From Anaerolineae bacterium (lineage in GTDB: Bacteria; Chloroflexota; Anaerolineae; Anaerolineales; Anaerolineaceae): 64,000 bases of DNA. Shown piece after piece: positions 25,966 to 36,100 of this stretch. Where the stretch lies: assembly GCA_013178295.1 (NCBI GenBank), contig JABLWW010000001.1, forward strand, positions 124,001 to 188,000. The letters are read 5' to 3'. The notes under the pieces were generated by a model, which was not told the DNA's origin, made no database searches, and was given only the letters and a program-made list of their open reading frames with translations. Numbering within the stretch: position 1 is the stretch's first letter; the number at the start of each line of letters is the position of its first letter. The translations under genes and the position numbers were made by a program.

Positions 25966-26935
25966 ACTTTCTGCCAGCGCAGTGGCGCACCCAAACATTG
26001 CATTTATCAAATACTGGGGGGATCGAGATAGCGCACTGCACCTGCCTGCCAATGGCTCTATTTCCATGAATCTTGGGGATTTGGCCACACGCACGCGGGT
26101 TGTGTTTGATTCTTCGATGCGGTCGGATGAGCTGTTCTTGAACGGTGTACTTCAGAGCGGTGCGGCTGTTGAACGGGTGCGGCGTTTTCTGGATATTGTT
26201 CGCTCTTTGGCGGGGCAGTTTATTTGTGCGCGTGTTGAAAGTGAGAACAATTTTCCTGCCGGGGCTGGGCTGGCTTCGTCTGCTTCTGCCTATGCGGCGC
26301 TGGCGCTGGCAGCTTCGCATGCGCTGGGGTTGCGTCTTTCGGAAATAGAGCTTTCGCGTCTGGCGCGCAGAGGGTCGGGGTCCGCCTGCCGTTCTGTGCC
26401 CGGCGGTTTTGTTGAGTGGCAGGCGGGGAGTAATGATTTGGATTGTTATGCTTTTTGCATTGCCCCACCCAAACACTGGGCGTTGGTGGATTGTATTGTC
26501 TTGCTTGATACAGCGCAAAAGGAAGTTGGCTCACTGCAAGGGCACGTCCTTGCTGCCACCAGCCCGTTGCAGGCGGCAAGACTGGCAGATGCCCCGCGCC
26601 GTTTGGAGCTTTGCCGCCAGGCTGTCTTAAGCCGCGATTTTACAAGTCTGGCGGAAATCATTGAGCTTGACAGCCATCTAATGCATGCGGTCATGATGAC
26701 TTCTGCGCCCAGTCTGTTGTACTGGCAGCCTGCCACTTTGCAGGTGATGAAATCAGTAATTGGTTGGCGGCGGGATGGTTTGCCGGTCTGTTACACCATA
26801 GACGCTGGCGCCAATGTGCATGTGATTTGTGAAGCTGACAATGCCGCGCAGGTTCGAAAATTGCTTGGCGCGCTGGAGGGGGTTGTGGATGTGCTTTGCT
26901 CCTCTGTGGGCGGTGCGGTACGCCTGGTGGAGTGA
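25949..26935 (+). CDS. GHMP-family (di)phosphomevalonate decarboxylase
   Basis: This 328-residue ATP-dependent decarboxylase belongs to the mevalonate diphosphate decarboxylase family. Visible: HPNIAFIKYWG at residues 14-24, the P-loop-like FPAGAGLASSASAYAA near 102-116, GSGSACRSVPGG near 142-153, and catalytic Asp285 in TIDAGAN. KYWG is followed by Asp25 where classical diphosphate enzymes have Lys. A related enzyme from the chloroflexote Roseiflexus acts on mevalonate 5-phosphate rather than the diphosphate, so that substrate is possible here. ATG 25949 is preferred over the adjacent TTG because GAGAGGTGGA precedes it. The start lies within the aconitase X small-subunit gene (17-nt overlap). 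Confidence 0.9.
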   Translation: MPLGSELSASAVAHPNIAFIKYWGDRDSALHLPANGSISMNLGDLATRTRVVFDSSMRSDELFLNGVLQSGAAVERVRRFLDIVRSLAGQFICARVESENNFPAGAGLASSASAYAALALAASHALGLRLSEIELSRLARRGSGSACRSVPGGFVEWQAGSNDLDCYAFCIAPPKHWALVDCIVLLDTAQKEVGSLQGHVLAATSPLQAARLADAPRRLELCRQAVLSRDFTSLAEIIELDSHLMHAVMMTSAPSLLYWQPATLQVMKSVIGWRRDGLPVCYTIDAGANVHVICEADNAAQVRKLLGALEGVVDVLCSSVGGAVRLVE

Positions 26936-26943
26936 TTGGAAAC

Positions 26944-26971
26944 TTGTTTCCCCTTTAAACAACGTTATAAT
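26944..26971 (+). promoter_or_regulatory. Candidate promoter of the site-2 protease gene
   Basis: TTGTTT at 26944-26949, a 16-nt spacer and TATAAT at 26966-26971. The ATG at 27020 is about 42 nt from the predicted start of transcription. Confidence 0.55.
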
Positions 26972-27019
26972 AGTGATAGATTAACCTATTGGTAAAAACA
27001 TTTTTGAAAGAGAAACTTC

Positions 27020-28114
27020 ATGACAGCGAGTCCGTTTATCACCATTTTAGAGTTTGTGCTGGCACTTGGCGTGCTTGCTTTTTTGCACGAGATGGGGCAT
27101 TTTTTGCTTGCCCGTTTATTCAAGATTGAGGTGGAAGAATTTGGTATTGGCTTGCCTCTGACGCCCCAAACCCGTCTGCGCCTTTTCAAGCTGTGGGGCA
27201 CAGAATTTTCCCTGAATCCCATTCCTTTTGGAGCGTTTGTGCGCCCCAAAGGAGAGAACAACCCGGATATCCCCGGAGGTCTTGCGGCTGCTAAACCTGC
27301 GGTGCGCCTGGCGGTTCTGTTTGGGGGGTCAGCGATGAATCTGCTGGTGGGGGTATTGTTGTTTAGCGTTGTCTTTGCCCGCACCGGTATCCCGGATTTA
27401 AAGACAGTGGCAATTGTGGATGTCAACCCGGGTTCACCGGCTGCGGCAGCTGGGCTTGCGCCAGGCGATGTGATTGTTGCGATTAATGGCGAGTCTGTGG
27501 ATGGGATGAGCAGGCTGGCTTCCCTTGTTCAGTTGAATCTGGGTGAGGAGGTTGTCATCCAATATCAGCGCGGTGGTGAACTGTTGACCACGCGTGCTGT
27601 GCCGCGCATTAAGCCGCCCCCAAATGAAGGTTCGCTGGGTATTATGATGACTAACCCTATCCGTCAGGTGAACTGGCTGCAAGCATTGCCGTTTGCTGGT
27701 TATTACTGCTATGAACAGGCGCGCCAGTTGTTTCTTTTGCCAGGGCGTCTGTTGCGCGGGCAAATTGACCCGGCACATGCACGTGTGGTTGGGCCGGTTG
27801 GTATGTATGGTATTTACCAGCAGGTGCGCCAGCAGGATGAGGAGGTTGAATCGCAACCTGGCGAGCATGCACCCGCAGTCAGCACGCTGAGTTTTATTGC
27901 TCTCATCTCTCTTGCGCTGGGTTTGACCAATCTGCTGCCGTTGCCTGCATTGGATGGAGGGCGTATTCTGTTTGTTTTGCCTGAAATTATTATCCGCCGC
28001 AGGGTGCCGGCGCAGTATGAAAATTTTGTTCACATGATTGGGTTTGTTGCTCTGATTACCCTCCTGGTGTATATTACCGCTCAGGATATCATCAACCCGG
28101 TTGTTTTGCCATGA
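27020..28114 (+). CDS. RseP-like site-2 zinc metalloprotease (M50)
   Basis: This 364-residue intramembrane protease has its HEMGH zinc motif (His23, Glu24, His27) in the first helix. A PDZ domain spans about 130-195 (NPGSPAAAAGLAPGDVIVAINGE), and a second zinc-ligand helix carries LPALDGGRILF near 310. Members cleave membrane-anchored regulators such as anti-sigma factors or signal peptide remnants. An ECF sigma/anti-sigma pair lies 28 kb away in this window; a link is only speculation. The HEAT-repeat gene follows after 14 nt. Confidence 0.93.
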   Translation: MTASPFITILEFVLALGVLAFLHEMGHFLLARLFKIEVEEFGIGLPLTPQTRLRLFKLWGTEFSLNPIPFGAFVRPKGENNPDIPGGLAAAKPAVRLAVLFGGSAMNLLVGVLLFSVVFARTGIPDLKTVAIVDVNPGSPAAAAGLAPGDVIVAINGESVDGMSRLASLVQLNLGEEVVIQYQRGGELLTTRAVPRIKPPPNEGSLGIMMTNPIRQVNWLQALPFAGYYCYEQARQLFLLPGRLLRGQIDPAHARVVGPVGMYGIYQQVRQQDEEVESQPGEHAPAVSTLSFIALISLALGLTNLLPLPALDGGRILFVLPEIIIRRRVPAQYENFVHMIGFVALITLLVYITAQDIINPVVLP

Positions 28115-28128
28115 ATTGAAAGGTTTCC

Positions 28129-29130
28129 ATGTCTGATAACGCGTATTCCAAAAAACCCGTGCCTTACCAGCAAATTATTGAGGCATTGTTGGATGAGAAT
28201 CATCCTTTTCCCCCCAAGTATTTGCATCGTTTTTCGGATATCAGCCCTGAGTTTTTGGGGGCGTTGAAAGAGTGCTGGACAAAGATTAACCCAGACCGCC
28301 GCGCCGGTTTGCTTTCCGATCTTGAAGATTTATCTGATGCGGATACGCTGTGCAGTTTTAATGATCTGGGGCGCTTTGCGCTTGCCGATAGCGACCCGCG
28401 TGTGCGCGCAGTTGCCACGCGTTTGCTCTGGCAGGCGGGAGATAAAAGCCTGGTGCCGGTCTTTCTGCGTATGGCGCATACGGATGAAGATGAGGTGGTG
28501 CGTGCCGCAGTGGTCTCGGCGCTGGGTGAGTATGTGTATATGGGCGAGCTTGATGAGCTGCCAGCCAAGATGCTCCAGAATATAGAGGATGAACTGATTG
28601 CGATTTACCGCGGGAGTGATACCCCATTGGTACGCAGGCGGGCGCTGGAGTCGCTGGGATTCTCGAGCCGCGAGGAGGTGGAGGGATTTATCCGTTCAGC
28701 AATTAAGATGGATTCCCCCTGGCGCGCCAGCGCTTTGTTTGCCATGGGGCGATCTGCGGATCAGCAGTGGGAGCAGAGCGTCCTGGAGATGATTGACGAC
28801 CCTGATCTGGAGGTGCAGTTTGAAGCGGTGCGCGCTGCGGGTGAATTGGAAATCAGAAAAGCGCGCCAGCCTATCATTTCTCTGCTTGAGGAACATGACG
28901 ACCTGGATGAGGGTGTGCGCTATGCGGCTATCTGGTCGCTTTCGCAGATAGGGGGTGAAGGTGTGCGTGAGTTACTGGAGAGACTCCTGGAAGAAGCCGA
29001 TGAGGAAGAAGAGGTGGAACACTTAGAAAACGCGCTGGATAATCTCTCGTTCACAGAGGGCGGCGGTTTCTTCAACATGTTTGATTTTGATCTTGATGAT
29101 AGTGACGAGGATGATATAGAAGATGCGTGA
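28129..29130 (+). CDS. HEAT-repeat protein
   Basis: The 333-residue protein consists of several HEAT (PBS-lyase type) helical repeats, for example DPRVRAVATRLLWQ near 88 and EVVRAAVVSALGEY near 124. Its C-terminal tail is highly acidic (last 20 residues mostly Asp and Glu). No signal or membrane segment. Such repeats serve as protein-binding scaffolds; no partner can be named. It sits between the site-2 protease (14 nt away) and acylphosphatase (eight-nt overlap), probably one operon. Confidence 0.85.
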   Translation: MSDNAYSKKPVPYQQIIEALLDENHPFPPKYLHRFSDISPEFLGALKECWTKINPDRRAGLLSDLEDLSDADTLCSFNDLGRFALADSDPRVRAVATRLLWQAGDKSLVPVFLRMAHTDEDEVVRAAVVSALGEYVYMGELDELPAKMLQNIEDELIAIYRGSDTPLVRRRALESLGFSSREEVEGFIRSAIKMDSPWRASALFAMGRSADQQWEQSVLEMIDDPDLEVQFEAVRAAGELEIRKARQPIISLLEEHDDLDEGVRYAAIWSLSQIGGEGVRELLERLLEEADEEEEVEHLENALDNLSFTEGGGFFNMFDFDLDDSDEDDIEDA

Positions 29131-29410
29131 AGTGCAAAAACAACGCCTTCATGCAATTGTTGAAGGACGTGTTCAGGGGGTTGGGTTTCGCCATTTTGTC
29201 CTTGAACAGGCGGCTGCGCTTGACCTGACCGGCTGGGTGCGCAACACGTGGCGTGGGCAGGTGGAGGTGGTCGCCGAAGGCGATCGTTCTGCGCTGGAGC
29301 AATTGCTGCAAGCCTTACGGCATGGACCGCGCATGGCGTATGTTACCACCGTGTTGCCGGAATGGAGCGAAGCCAGTGGGGAGTTCACCGGCTTCAAAGT
29401 TGCCTCTTAG
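29123..29410 (+). CDS. acyP: Acylphosphatase
   Basis: This 95-residue enzyme hydrolyses acyl phosphates. The signature GRVQGVGFRHF (catalytic Arg near residue 23) and GWVRN (catalytic Asn near 41) are intact, and length is normal. The start overlaps the HEAT-repeat gene by eight nt. It ends eight nt before the convergent uvrB stop, with no visible terminator between. Confidence 0.95.
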   Translation: MREVQKQRLHAIVEGRVQGVGFRHFVLEQAAALDLTGWVRNTWRGQVEVVAEGDRSALEQLLQALRHGPRMAYVTTVLPEWSEASGEFTGFKVAS

Positions 29411-29417
29411 ATAGAGG

Positions 29418-31469
29418 TCAGGACTCGCCTTCCCTCTCCGCCATCAAACGCGCTTTTTGCCATGGGGGCACATTGGCTTCCTCTGCCAGCAGCGCCTTGA
29501 GGTCAAAAAGCTGATCGCGCAGCAGCGCGGCGCGTTCAAACTCCAGGTCTTTTGCGGCTTGCTTCATTTGCTTTTCGATCTCTGCAATCATACGCCGCAG
29601 TTCATTGAGGGGTGGAGTGCCCTTCGCCTCTCCAGCGCGATAGGTTGCCTGCCCTTCGGCTACAGCGTGAGCCACTCCCAGCCGCTCGGTGAGGTCGTGT
29701 ACTGCTTTGAAGATGCTGACCGGTTCGATATGGTGTTTCTGGTTGTATGCTATCTGTTTGGCGCGGCGGCGGTTGGTTTCATCAATGGCGCGGCGCATGG
29801 ATTCAGTGATGACGTCGGCGTACATGATGACCTTGCCATTGACGTTACGGGCCGCTCGACCGATGGTCTGTATCAGTGCTGTCTCTGAGCGCAAGAAGCC
29901 TTCCTTGTCTGCATCCAGAATGGCTACCAGAGAAACCTCTGGCAGATCAAGACCTTCACGCAGCAGGTTGATACCGACAATCACATCAAATACACCCCGT
30001 CGCAAGTCGCGCAGCAATCCCACTCGTTCAAGCGTTTCGACTTCGGAGTGGAGGTAATGGACCTTGATGCCAGCTTCCATCAGATACTCGGATAGGTCTT
30101 CTGCCATGCGTTTGGTGAGTGTGGTAACCAGAACGCGCTCACCTTTTTCGGTTCGCCGACGAATTTCGACCATCAGGTCATCAATTTGCCCCTGCGTTGG
30201 GCGTACGTCAACCTCGGGGTCAACCAGCCCGGTGGGGCGGATGATTTGCTCGGTGATTTGTTCGGCTTTTTTAAGCTCATAGGGTCCTGGAGTTGCGGAA
30301 GTGTAAATGGTGTAGCCCATGTGCTGCTCAAACTCTTCAAAGGTCAGTGGACGGTTATCCAGCGCGGATGGCAAGCGAAAACCGTAATCTACCAGCATCT
30401 GTTTACGCGATCGGTCGCCGTTGTACATGCCGCGTATCTGTGGTATGGTCATGTGAGATTCATCAATGAATAATAGATAATCACTGGGCAGGTAATCAAT
30501 CAATGTCCAGGGCGGGGAACCGGCGGGGCGCTGATCGAGATGGCGGGAGTAGTTTTCGATGCCGGAGCAGTAGCCTACTTCTTTGAGCATTTCGATATCA
30601 TAACGTGTACGCTGCTCCAATCGCTGCGCCTCAAGCAGCCGATCTTCTGCCTTGAGCTGTGCCAGGCGTTCTTCAAGTTCGTCTTCAATATCCTGAATCG
30701 CTTTCTTCAGGCGATCCTCCACAGTGATATAGTGTTTGGCAGGGAAGATGTCAATTTCCCGAGGTTGATCATACACCTCGCCGGTGAGAGGGTTCAAAAT
30801 AGTGATCCGCTCGACTTCGTCACCAAAAAAGGAAATGCGGTAGGCACGATGATCTTCGTATGCGGGATGGATTTCCAGCACTTCACCGCGCACACGAAAG
30901 ACACCCGGGCGCAACTCGAAGTCATTGCGCTGATATTGTTCCTCGACCAGCTGGCGCAGAAGTGCATTGCGGCGATATACCTCACCCTGTTTGAGGTGTA
31001 TCACCACATTTCCGTAAGCCTCGGGGCTGCCAAGCCCATAGATGCAGGACACCGAAGCAACGATAATCACATCGCGGCGCGACATTAATGCGGTAGTTGC
31101 AGCCAGCCGCAAGCGCTCAATTTCCTCGTTGATCTCGGTTTCTTTCTCTATGTATAGATCACGCTGGGGCACATAGGCTTCCGGCTGATAATAGTCATAG
31201 TAGGAAACGAAGTACTCAACGGCATTATTGGGGAAGAACTCGCGAAACTCGGCGTATAGCTGTGCAGCCAGGGTTTTATTGTGTGCCATGACCAGAGCCG
31301 GTTTTTGTACTCTGGCAATCACGTTTGCCATGGCGAATGTTTTGCCCGTGCCAGTTGCGCCAAGCAGTACCTGATGGCGGTAACCGCGCTGGATGCCCTG
31401 AACAAGCGCTTCAATCGCCTCTGGTTGGTCGCCGGTGGGCTGGTAGGGTGCCTTTAGCTCGAAATCCAT
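29418..31469 (-). CDS. uvrB: Excinuclease ABC subunit B
   Basis: This 683-residue helicase-like damage verifier acts in nucleotide excision repair. Visible: Walker [10 protein letters not shown] near 38, the beta-hairpin [12 protein letters not shown] near 90, DESHMTIPQ near 335, helicase motifs EGLDLPEV and QTIGRAARN near 500-540, and a C-terminal UVR motif (about 625-660) for UvrC binding. Length is normal. AAGGA precedes the ATG. It lies downstream of mfd on the same strand with two small genes between; uvrA and uvrC are outside the window. Confidence 0.97.
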   Translation of the reverse strand: MDFELKAPYQPTGDQPEAIEALVQGIQRGYRHQVLLGATGTGKTFAMANVIARVQKPALVMAHNKTLAAQLYAEFREFFPNNAVEYFVSYYDYYQPEAYVPQRDLYIEKETEINEEIERLRLAATTALMSRRDVIIVASVSCIYGLGSPEAYGNVVIHLKQGEVYRRNALLRQLVEEQYQRNDFELRPGVFRVRGEVLEIHPAYEDHRAYRISFFGDEVERITILNPLTGEVYDQPREIDIFPAKHYITVEDRLKKAIQDIEDELEERLAQLKAEDRLLEAQRLEQRTRYDIEMLKEVGYCSGIENYSRHLDQRPAGSPPWTLIDYLPSDYLLFIDESHMTIPQIRGMYNGDRSRKQMLVDYGFRLPSALDNRPLTFEEFEQHMGYTIYTSATPGPYELKKAEQITEQIIRPTGLVDPEVDVRPTQGQIDDLMVEIRRRTEKGERVLVTTLTKRMAEDLSEYLMEAGIKVHYLHSEVETLERVGLLRDLRRGVFDVIVGINLLREGLDLPEVSLVAILDADKEGFLRSETALIQTIGRAARNVNGKVIMYADVITESMRRAIDETNRRRAKQIAYNQKHHIEPVSIFKAVHDLTERLGVAHAVAEGQATYRAGEAKGTPPLNELRRMIAEIEKQMKQAAKDLEFERAALLRDQLFDLKALLAEEANVPPWQKARLMAEREGES

Positions 31470-31517
31470 GCATTTCCTTGTGTTTTGTGGAGAGTGTGTT
31501 GCCTCCTGGCGGGAAGG

Positions 31518-32162
31518 TTATGGCGATAGCGGATAGGGAGGGAAACTGCCCTCGGGGGCGTACCAATCACCAGGGTCAATGCCGCTAACAGCTTCCCCAG
31601 GTTTTACCTCTACCTCTATAAGTTTTGAAGCAGCACATCCATATACGTATCCGCATAACGTTGCTTCTGTGTAGCCTGCTGCTCCGCTGGGCAGTTGCGA
31701 TCCGGTTTCCGGTGTCAGATATGTTACCACCCAGTATTTTCCTGGTGGGAGGTTGTCTATCTGGTAAGTGGAGTCGTTGACTTGTGTGTTAGTAGAAAAC
31801 CAGATCCCGTTAGGCTGCCCGTTTTCAAGTTGGAAGGCGATGACCGTCTGTGGAGGGATGAACTCACTGGGATAAGACAGTTTTCCGCTGATTGAGCCTG
31901 GTAGAACCTGTGGCGGCTGTGTCGGCGGCGGAGTATCGCTGGGCAATGGGACAAATGAAGTCGGTGCCGGTAAGGCTGCCTGCTGGGTTGCCTGCAGAGC
32001 GTCTACAGTGGCTTTGACCTGCTCTGCAACCACAGTGGCTTTAACCTGCTCTGCAACTACAGTGGCTTGCTGGTTGGCTTGGGCGCCAAGCGAACAGGCT
32101 AGGGTGGTCAGGATGATAACAGTTATGATCAATAAAATTACCGGTAATTGTTTGGGGTTCAT
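31518..32162 (-). CDS. Lipoprotein with duplicated coiled segment, function unknown
   Basis: The 214-residue product has a lipoprotein signal ending T-L-A-C (Cys23). A helical segment holds a nine-residue unit (VVAEQVKAT) twice in tandem, followed by a Pro/Ser/Thr spacer (about 65-85). The C-terminal domain (about 90-200) resembles beta-sandwich modules that carry LPPGKYWVV, as in carboxypeptidase regulatory-like domains. It is probably a surface protein. AGGAG precedes the ATG. Confidence 0.65.
   Translation of the reverse strand: MNPKQLPVILLIITVIILTTLACSLGAQANQQATVVAEQVKATVVAEQVKATVDALQATQQAALPAPTSFVPLPSDTPPPTQPPQVLPGSISGKLSYPSEFIPPQTVIAFQLENGQPNGIWFSTNTQVNDSTYQIDNLPPGKYWVVTYLTPETGSQLPSGAAGYTEATLCGYVYGCAASKLIEVEVKPGEAVSGIDPGDWYAPEGSFPPYPLSP
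32005..32058. repeat. 27-bp tandem repeat (2 copies) in lipoprotein gene
   Basis: Two nearly identical 27-bp units, 32005-32031 and 32032-32058, with the start of a third. They encode the doubled VVAEQVKAT segment and keep the reading frame. Confidence 0.85.
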
Positions 32163-32201
32163 AGGTACTCCTATAAGAAAGTTTTTAGCGGGTTGGTGGC
32201 G

Positions 32202-33143
32202 TCATGGCTGGCAATCATATCCCTGACTGTACTGGTATAGTATATCGCGCAATTGCAGCTGTTTGTCTTTTTCGTACAGATGATACAGTTCGGCGTTGGT
32301 CAGATTGCCGTTTTGCAGGGCATTGGCGTATTTCAGATGATAGGAAAGCAAATCCAGAAATGCTTTGTGCACTTCTTTCATACAAGAAGGGACACTCTCG
32401 CTTTCCTCTTCGTTATAGAGTTGCTGCGCATAGCTAATGTCCTGTTGAAGGTCACCCTGGCTGGCGGCAAAATAGGAAATGCTCTGGTGTAACCTCCAGC
32501 GCTCGATGCGCTGGCTGACTTTAAGCAGGTATTGCTCTGCCTCAGCGCAATTGCAGTTCGAAGACAGGCTGATCCATCCGCCCTGGTAGGCAAGGAAGGC
32601 TATGATTCCTGCGCTAATAAGAATCAGTGCGGAGATGGCAATACCAATCCGTCCGGGCTTTTGTTGTTTGCTCTTTGCCAGCATGTTAGGCTGTGCTGGT
32701 ATTGGCAGGGGACTGGCGGCGCTGATCGCTGAAGCCGTTTGTGGTTTTTCTAGCTCAACGGGCGTTGGCTCGGCTGGGCTGGTGTTCTCTGAGGTGGAAA
32801 CAATGGCGATTGTTTCTGTTGGCTGGGTGGCGGTGACAGGGGGTGACTGTGCTGTGGCTGCTGGCTGTGACGGTGCTTCTTGTCTGGCAGTAGCGCTTTG
32901 GCGGATGGCGGACATCTTTTGCTTTGCCAGTGCACTGTTGGGGTTGATTTTTAACAGCCCTTCCAAGGCAATCCAGCGATCGCGGTCATTTGGCAGCGTT
33001 TCAATAAACCACGCCCATGCCTTTTCGTCATAAGGATTTTGCAACAGAATTTCCTTAAGCAGCTGACGCGCTCGATCCTTTTCCCCATTTTTGATCAGTG
33101 TAATTGCCTGCCTCAGATTTTCTCTGGCTGGTGTGGATGACAT
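32202..33143 (-). CDS. TPR-like protein with single membrane anchor
   Basis: The 313-residue product has N-terminal TPR-like helices (about 5-80; for example DRARQLLKEILLQNPYDEKAW). A Pro/Ala/Thr-rich linker follows, one transmembrane segment (about 168-190), and then a helical outer domain with a Cys pair (about 199-201) and another Cys near 262. No family name can be given. Its start lies inside the last codons of mfd (31-nt overlap), but a TATAAT six nt before the ATG could give it a separate leaderless transcript. Confidence 0.65.
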   Translation of the reverse strand: MSSTPARENLRQAITLIKNGEKDRARQLLKEILLQNPYDEKAWAWFIETLPNDRDRWIALEGLLKINPNSALAKQKMSAIRQSATARQEAPSQPAATAQSPPVTATQPTETIAIVSTSENTSPAEPTPVELEKPQTASAISAASPLPIPAQPNMLAKSKQQKPGRIGIAISALILISAGIIAFLAYQGGWISLSSNCNCAEAEQYLLKVSQRIERWRLHQSISYFAASQGDLQQDISYAQQLYNEEESESVPSCMKEVHKAFLDLLSYHLKYANALQNGNLTNAELYHLYEKDKQLQLRDILYQYSQGYDCQP

Positions 33144-36100
33144 GTTGCTATTATAGCTGAGAGCACTTCCAAAAGGGGCTCTTTCCAGTTTTCATGTTCA
33201 ACAGGCATCCAGTATGCATTTTTACCGCTGCGTACTCCTAAGCCAATTTCCGGAAGGTTGCGCGAGCTGATCCCTTCTGGCAGGGGCGGGAAGCGCAGCA
33301 CAATTTGGTTGCCTTCCAGAGATACAGACGCCAACCCTGCCTGTTCGGCGCGCATTTTTAACCGCATTTCATAGAATAGATTGCGCACGGATTCGGGCGG
33401 TTCGCCAAACCGATCGGAGAATTCGTCTTCCAGGGTTTTGAGTTCTTCCTCACTGTTTAGATTGGCAATGCGGCGGTAGAGGCGCAGGCGGAGGTTTTGA
33501 TCGGGTATATAGTCAACGGGCAGTCCGACTGCCAGCGGCAGTTCAACACTGACTGGCAGGCGGATTTCACGTGGCTGTCGCGAGGTTGGCTCATCTTTTA
33601 TTCCTTGAGCAAGACGCAGTGTGTGGACTGCCTGCGCCAGCAGGCTGGTGTATAGATGAAAGCCGACAGCTGCGATGTAGCCGTGTTGGCGGGTTCCCAG
33701 CATTTCTCCTGCGCCGCGCATTTCGAGATCGCGCATAGCAATGGAATATCCTGCGCCAAGCTGAGTGTTTTCCGCAATCACTTCCAGCCGTTCCTGCCCT
33801 TCTGGCGTGGGGGCTTTGTTTCTGTGGCGGAAGAAATAAGCATAGGCACGTTGGGCACTGCGCCCCACCCGTCCGCGCAGCTGGTAGAGTTGCGCCAGCC
33901 CGAAGGTGTCGCCGCGGTCAACAATCAACGTGTTGGCGTTGGGGATATCCAGCCCCGATTCGATAATTGAGGTGCACAATAAGACGTCAATTTCGGCGCG
34001 GCTGAAGCGGTGCATGACCGATGAGAGCTCTGCTTCTGGCATTTGCCCATGTGCGATGGCAATGCGCGCCTCGGGTATCAGCAACTGAAGGTGCTTTTTC
34101 ATGGCTTCGATGGTCTGGACACGATTATGGACAAAAAAGACCTGCCCGCCACGTTCCAATTCGCGCAGAATCGCTTGGCGTACCAGGCGCGGTGAGTATG
34201 GCCCGATGTGGGTGCTGATGGGTAACCGCTCTTCGGGAGGGGTGTTGATGATGGAGATATCGCGCACCCCGCTCAGCGCCATGTAAAGGGTACGCGGGAT
34301 AGGGGTAGCGGTCAGGGTGAGCACATCTAACTCAGTACGCAGTTTTTTGAAGTGCTCTTTGTGTGTTACGCCAAAGCGCTGCTCCTCATCAATGATGACC
34401 AGCCCAAGGTCTTTGAATTGCACATCTGGTTGCAGCAGGCGGTGTGTTCCGATAATAATATCCACACTGCCGTTTGCTACCCGGGCGATAATCTCTTCCT
34501 GTTCTTTGGGGCTGCGAAAGCGCGAAAGCATTTCCACCTGTACTGGGAAGGGGGTCAGACGCTCGGAGAAGGTTTCATAATGCTGTTGTGCCAGCACGGT
34601 CGTAGGCACCAGAACAGCCACCTGTTTGCCATCCATGACGGCTTTGAAAGCTGCCCGCAGGGCAACCTCGGTTTTTCCATACCCAACGTCGCCGCATAGC
34701 AAACGGTCCATGGGGCGGTGGCTTTCCATGTCCCTTTTTACTTCCTGTATCGCCCGTGCCTGATCGGGGGTTTCAATGTAGGGGAAACTGGCTTCAAGCT
34801 CCTGTTGCCAGGCAGTATCTGGGCTAAAACGGTGACCCTGAGCGATTTGCCTTTGGGCGTACAGTTCAAGCAGATCGCGCGCCACCCGCAGCACTTCCTC
34901 GCGCACACGTTGTTTTGTGCTTGGCCATTCCTGTGTTCCCAGCCGGGTTGGGGTAGGCGGTGTGGCGTCTGGCCCAATGTAACGAGAGAGGCGGTCTGCC
35001 TGGTGCACAGGGATAAAAATCTGCGTGCCGGAGTCATATTCCACGCATAGAAATTCGCGTTCGCTGCCCTCGGTAACCCGTTGTACCAGCCCGGTGAATC
35101 TCCCGATGCCATAATCAATGTGGACGACCCAGTCCCCCGGTTTTAAATCAGCGTAGATTGCCTCGGGTGCTTCGGCGCCCAGATGCACGCGCGCCCGTGA
35201 AACAGGTTTCTCCCAACCAAAGATTTCGCCATCGGTCAACAGATGGTATTGTTTGCCATCGCCTGTCGAAAGTGTCCAACCTTCGGCGAGAGAACCCTCT
35301 ATGAATGTTACACCACCGTTGAGAGTTTGCCCGACCAGCCTTTCTGCCCACAGTTCGCGCAGGCGCGCTACCTGCCTGGATACCAGCACAACCGGGTGGT
35401 TTTGCCGACAGGATTGTAGCAGGTCGTTCATCAGGTTCTTAAGCTGGCCGCCATAACGTGCGCCAGCGGTAAAGTGGGATGCCAGATCGCTTTCTTCCTG
35501 ACTGGCAGATTGCCCAAGCTCAAACCAGATGTGCTGGCTGATGGTGTCCTGCAGTTCGGACCATGAGATGTAAGGAATAGGGAAAGTTTCAGGGATGATG
35601 CCTTCTTCCACACTATCCCGCCGCATCGAGACAGCTTGCTCTTCGATTTCAGAAGCGGAGGTCTGGCAGTGATCCAGGTTATCAATGATGATAATGCTGC
35701 CGCGTGGGAGGTAGTCCAGCAGAGTGGCAGGCATGGCGTGAACCAGTGGAAGATAGAATTCATCTTCAGCCTGACCGGGCAAGAGCGTAGCGGCGGCTTT
35801 TCCGGGCAGGATTTCGCGGGCGGGTGTAATCATCACCTGTTCCAGGTTGCGGACGCGGCGCTGTGTGGCAGGGTCAAACTGGCGGATTGTCTCGATTTCA
35901 TTGCCGAAAAACTCGAAGCGGGCGGGAAAAGGGTCGGGGGGAGACCAGATGTCCAGGATGCCGCCGCGACGCGAAAATTGTCCCGGCTCAAGGACAATAT
36001 CTGCTGTTTGGTAGCCAATATCCACCCAATCACGTTGCAGGGCTTCGGGCTGGATAGACTGACCAATTTTAAGCAATTTGCAGCTGAGCAGAAAATCGCG

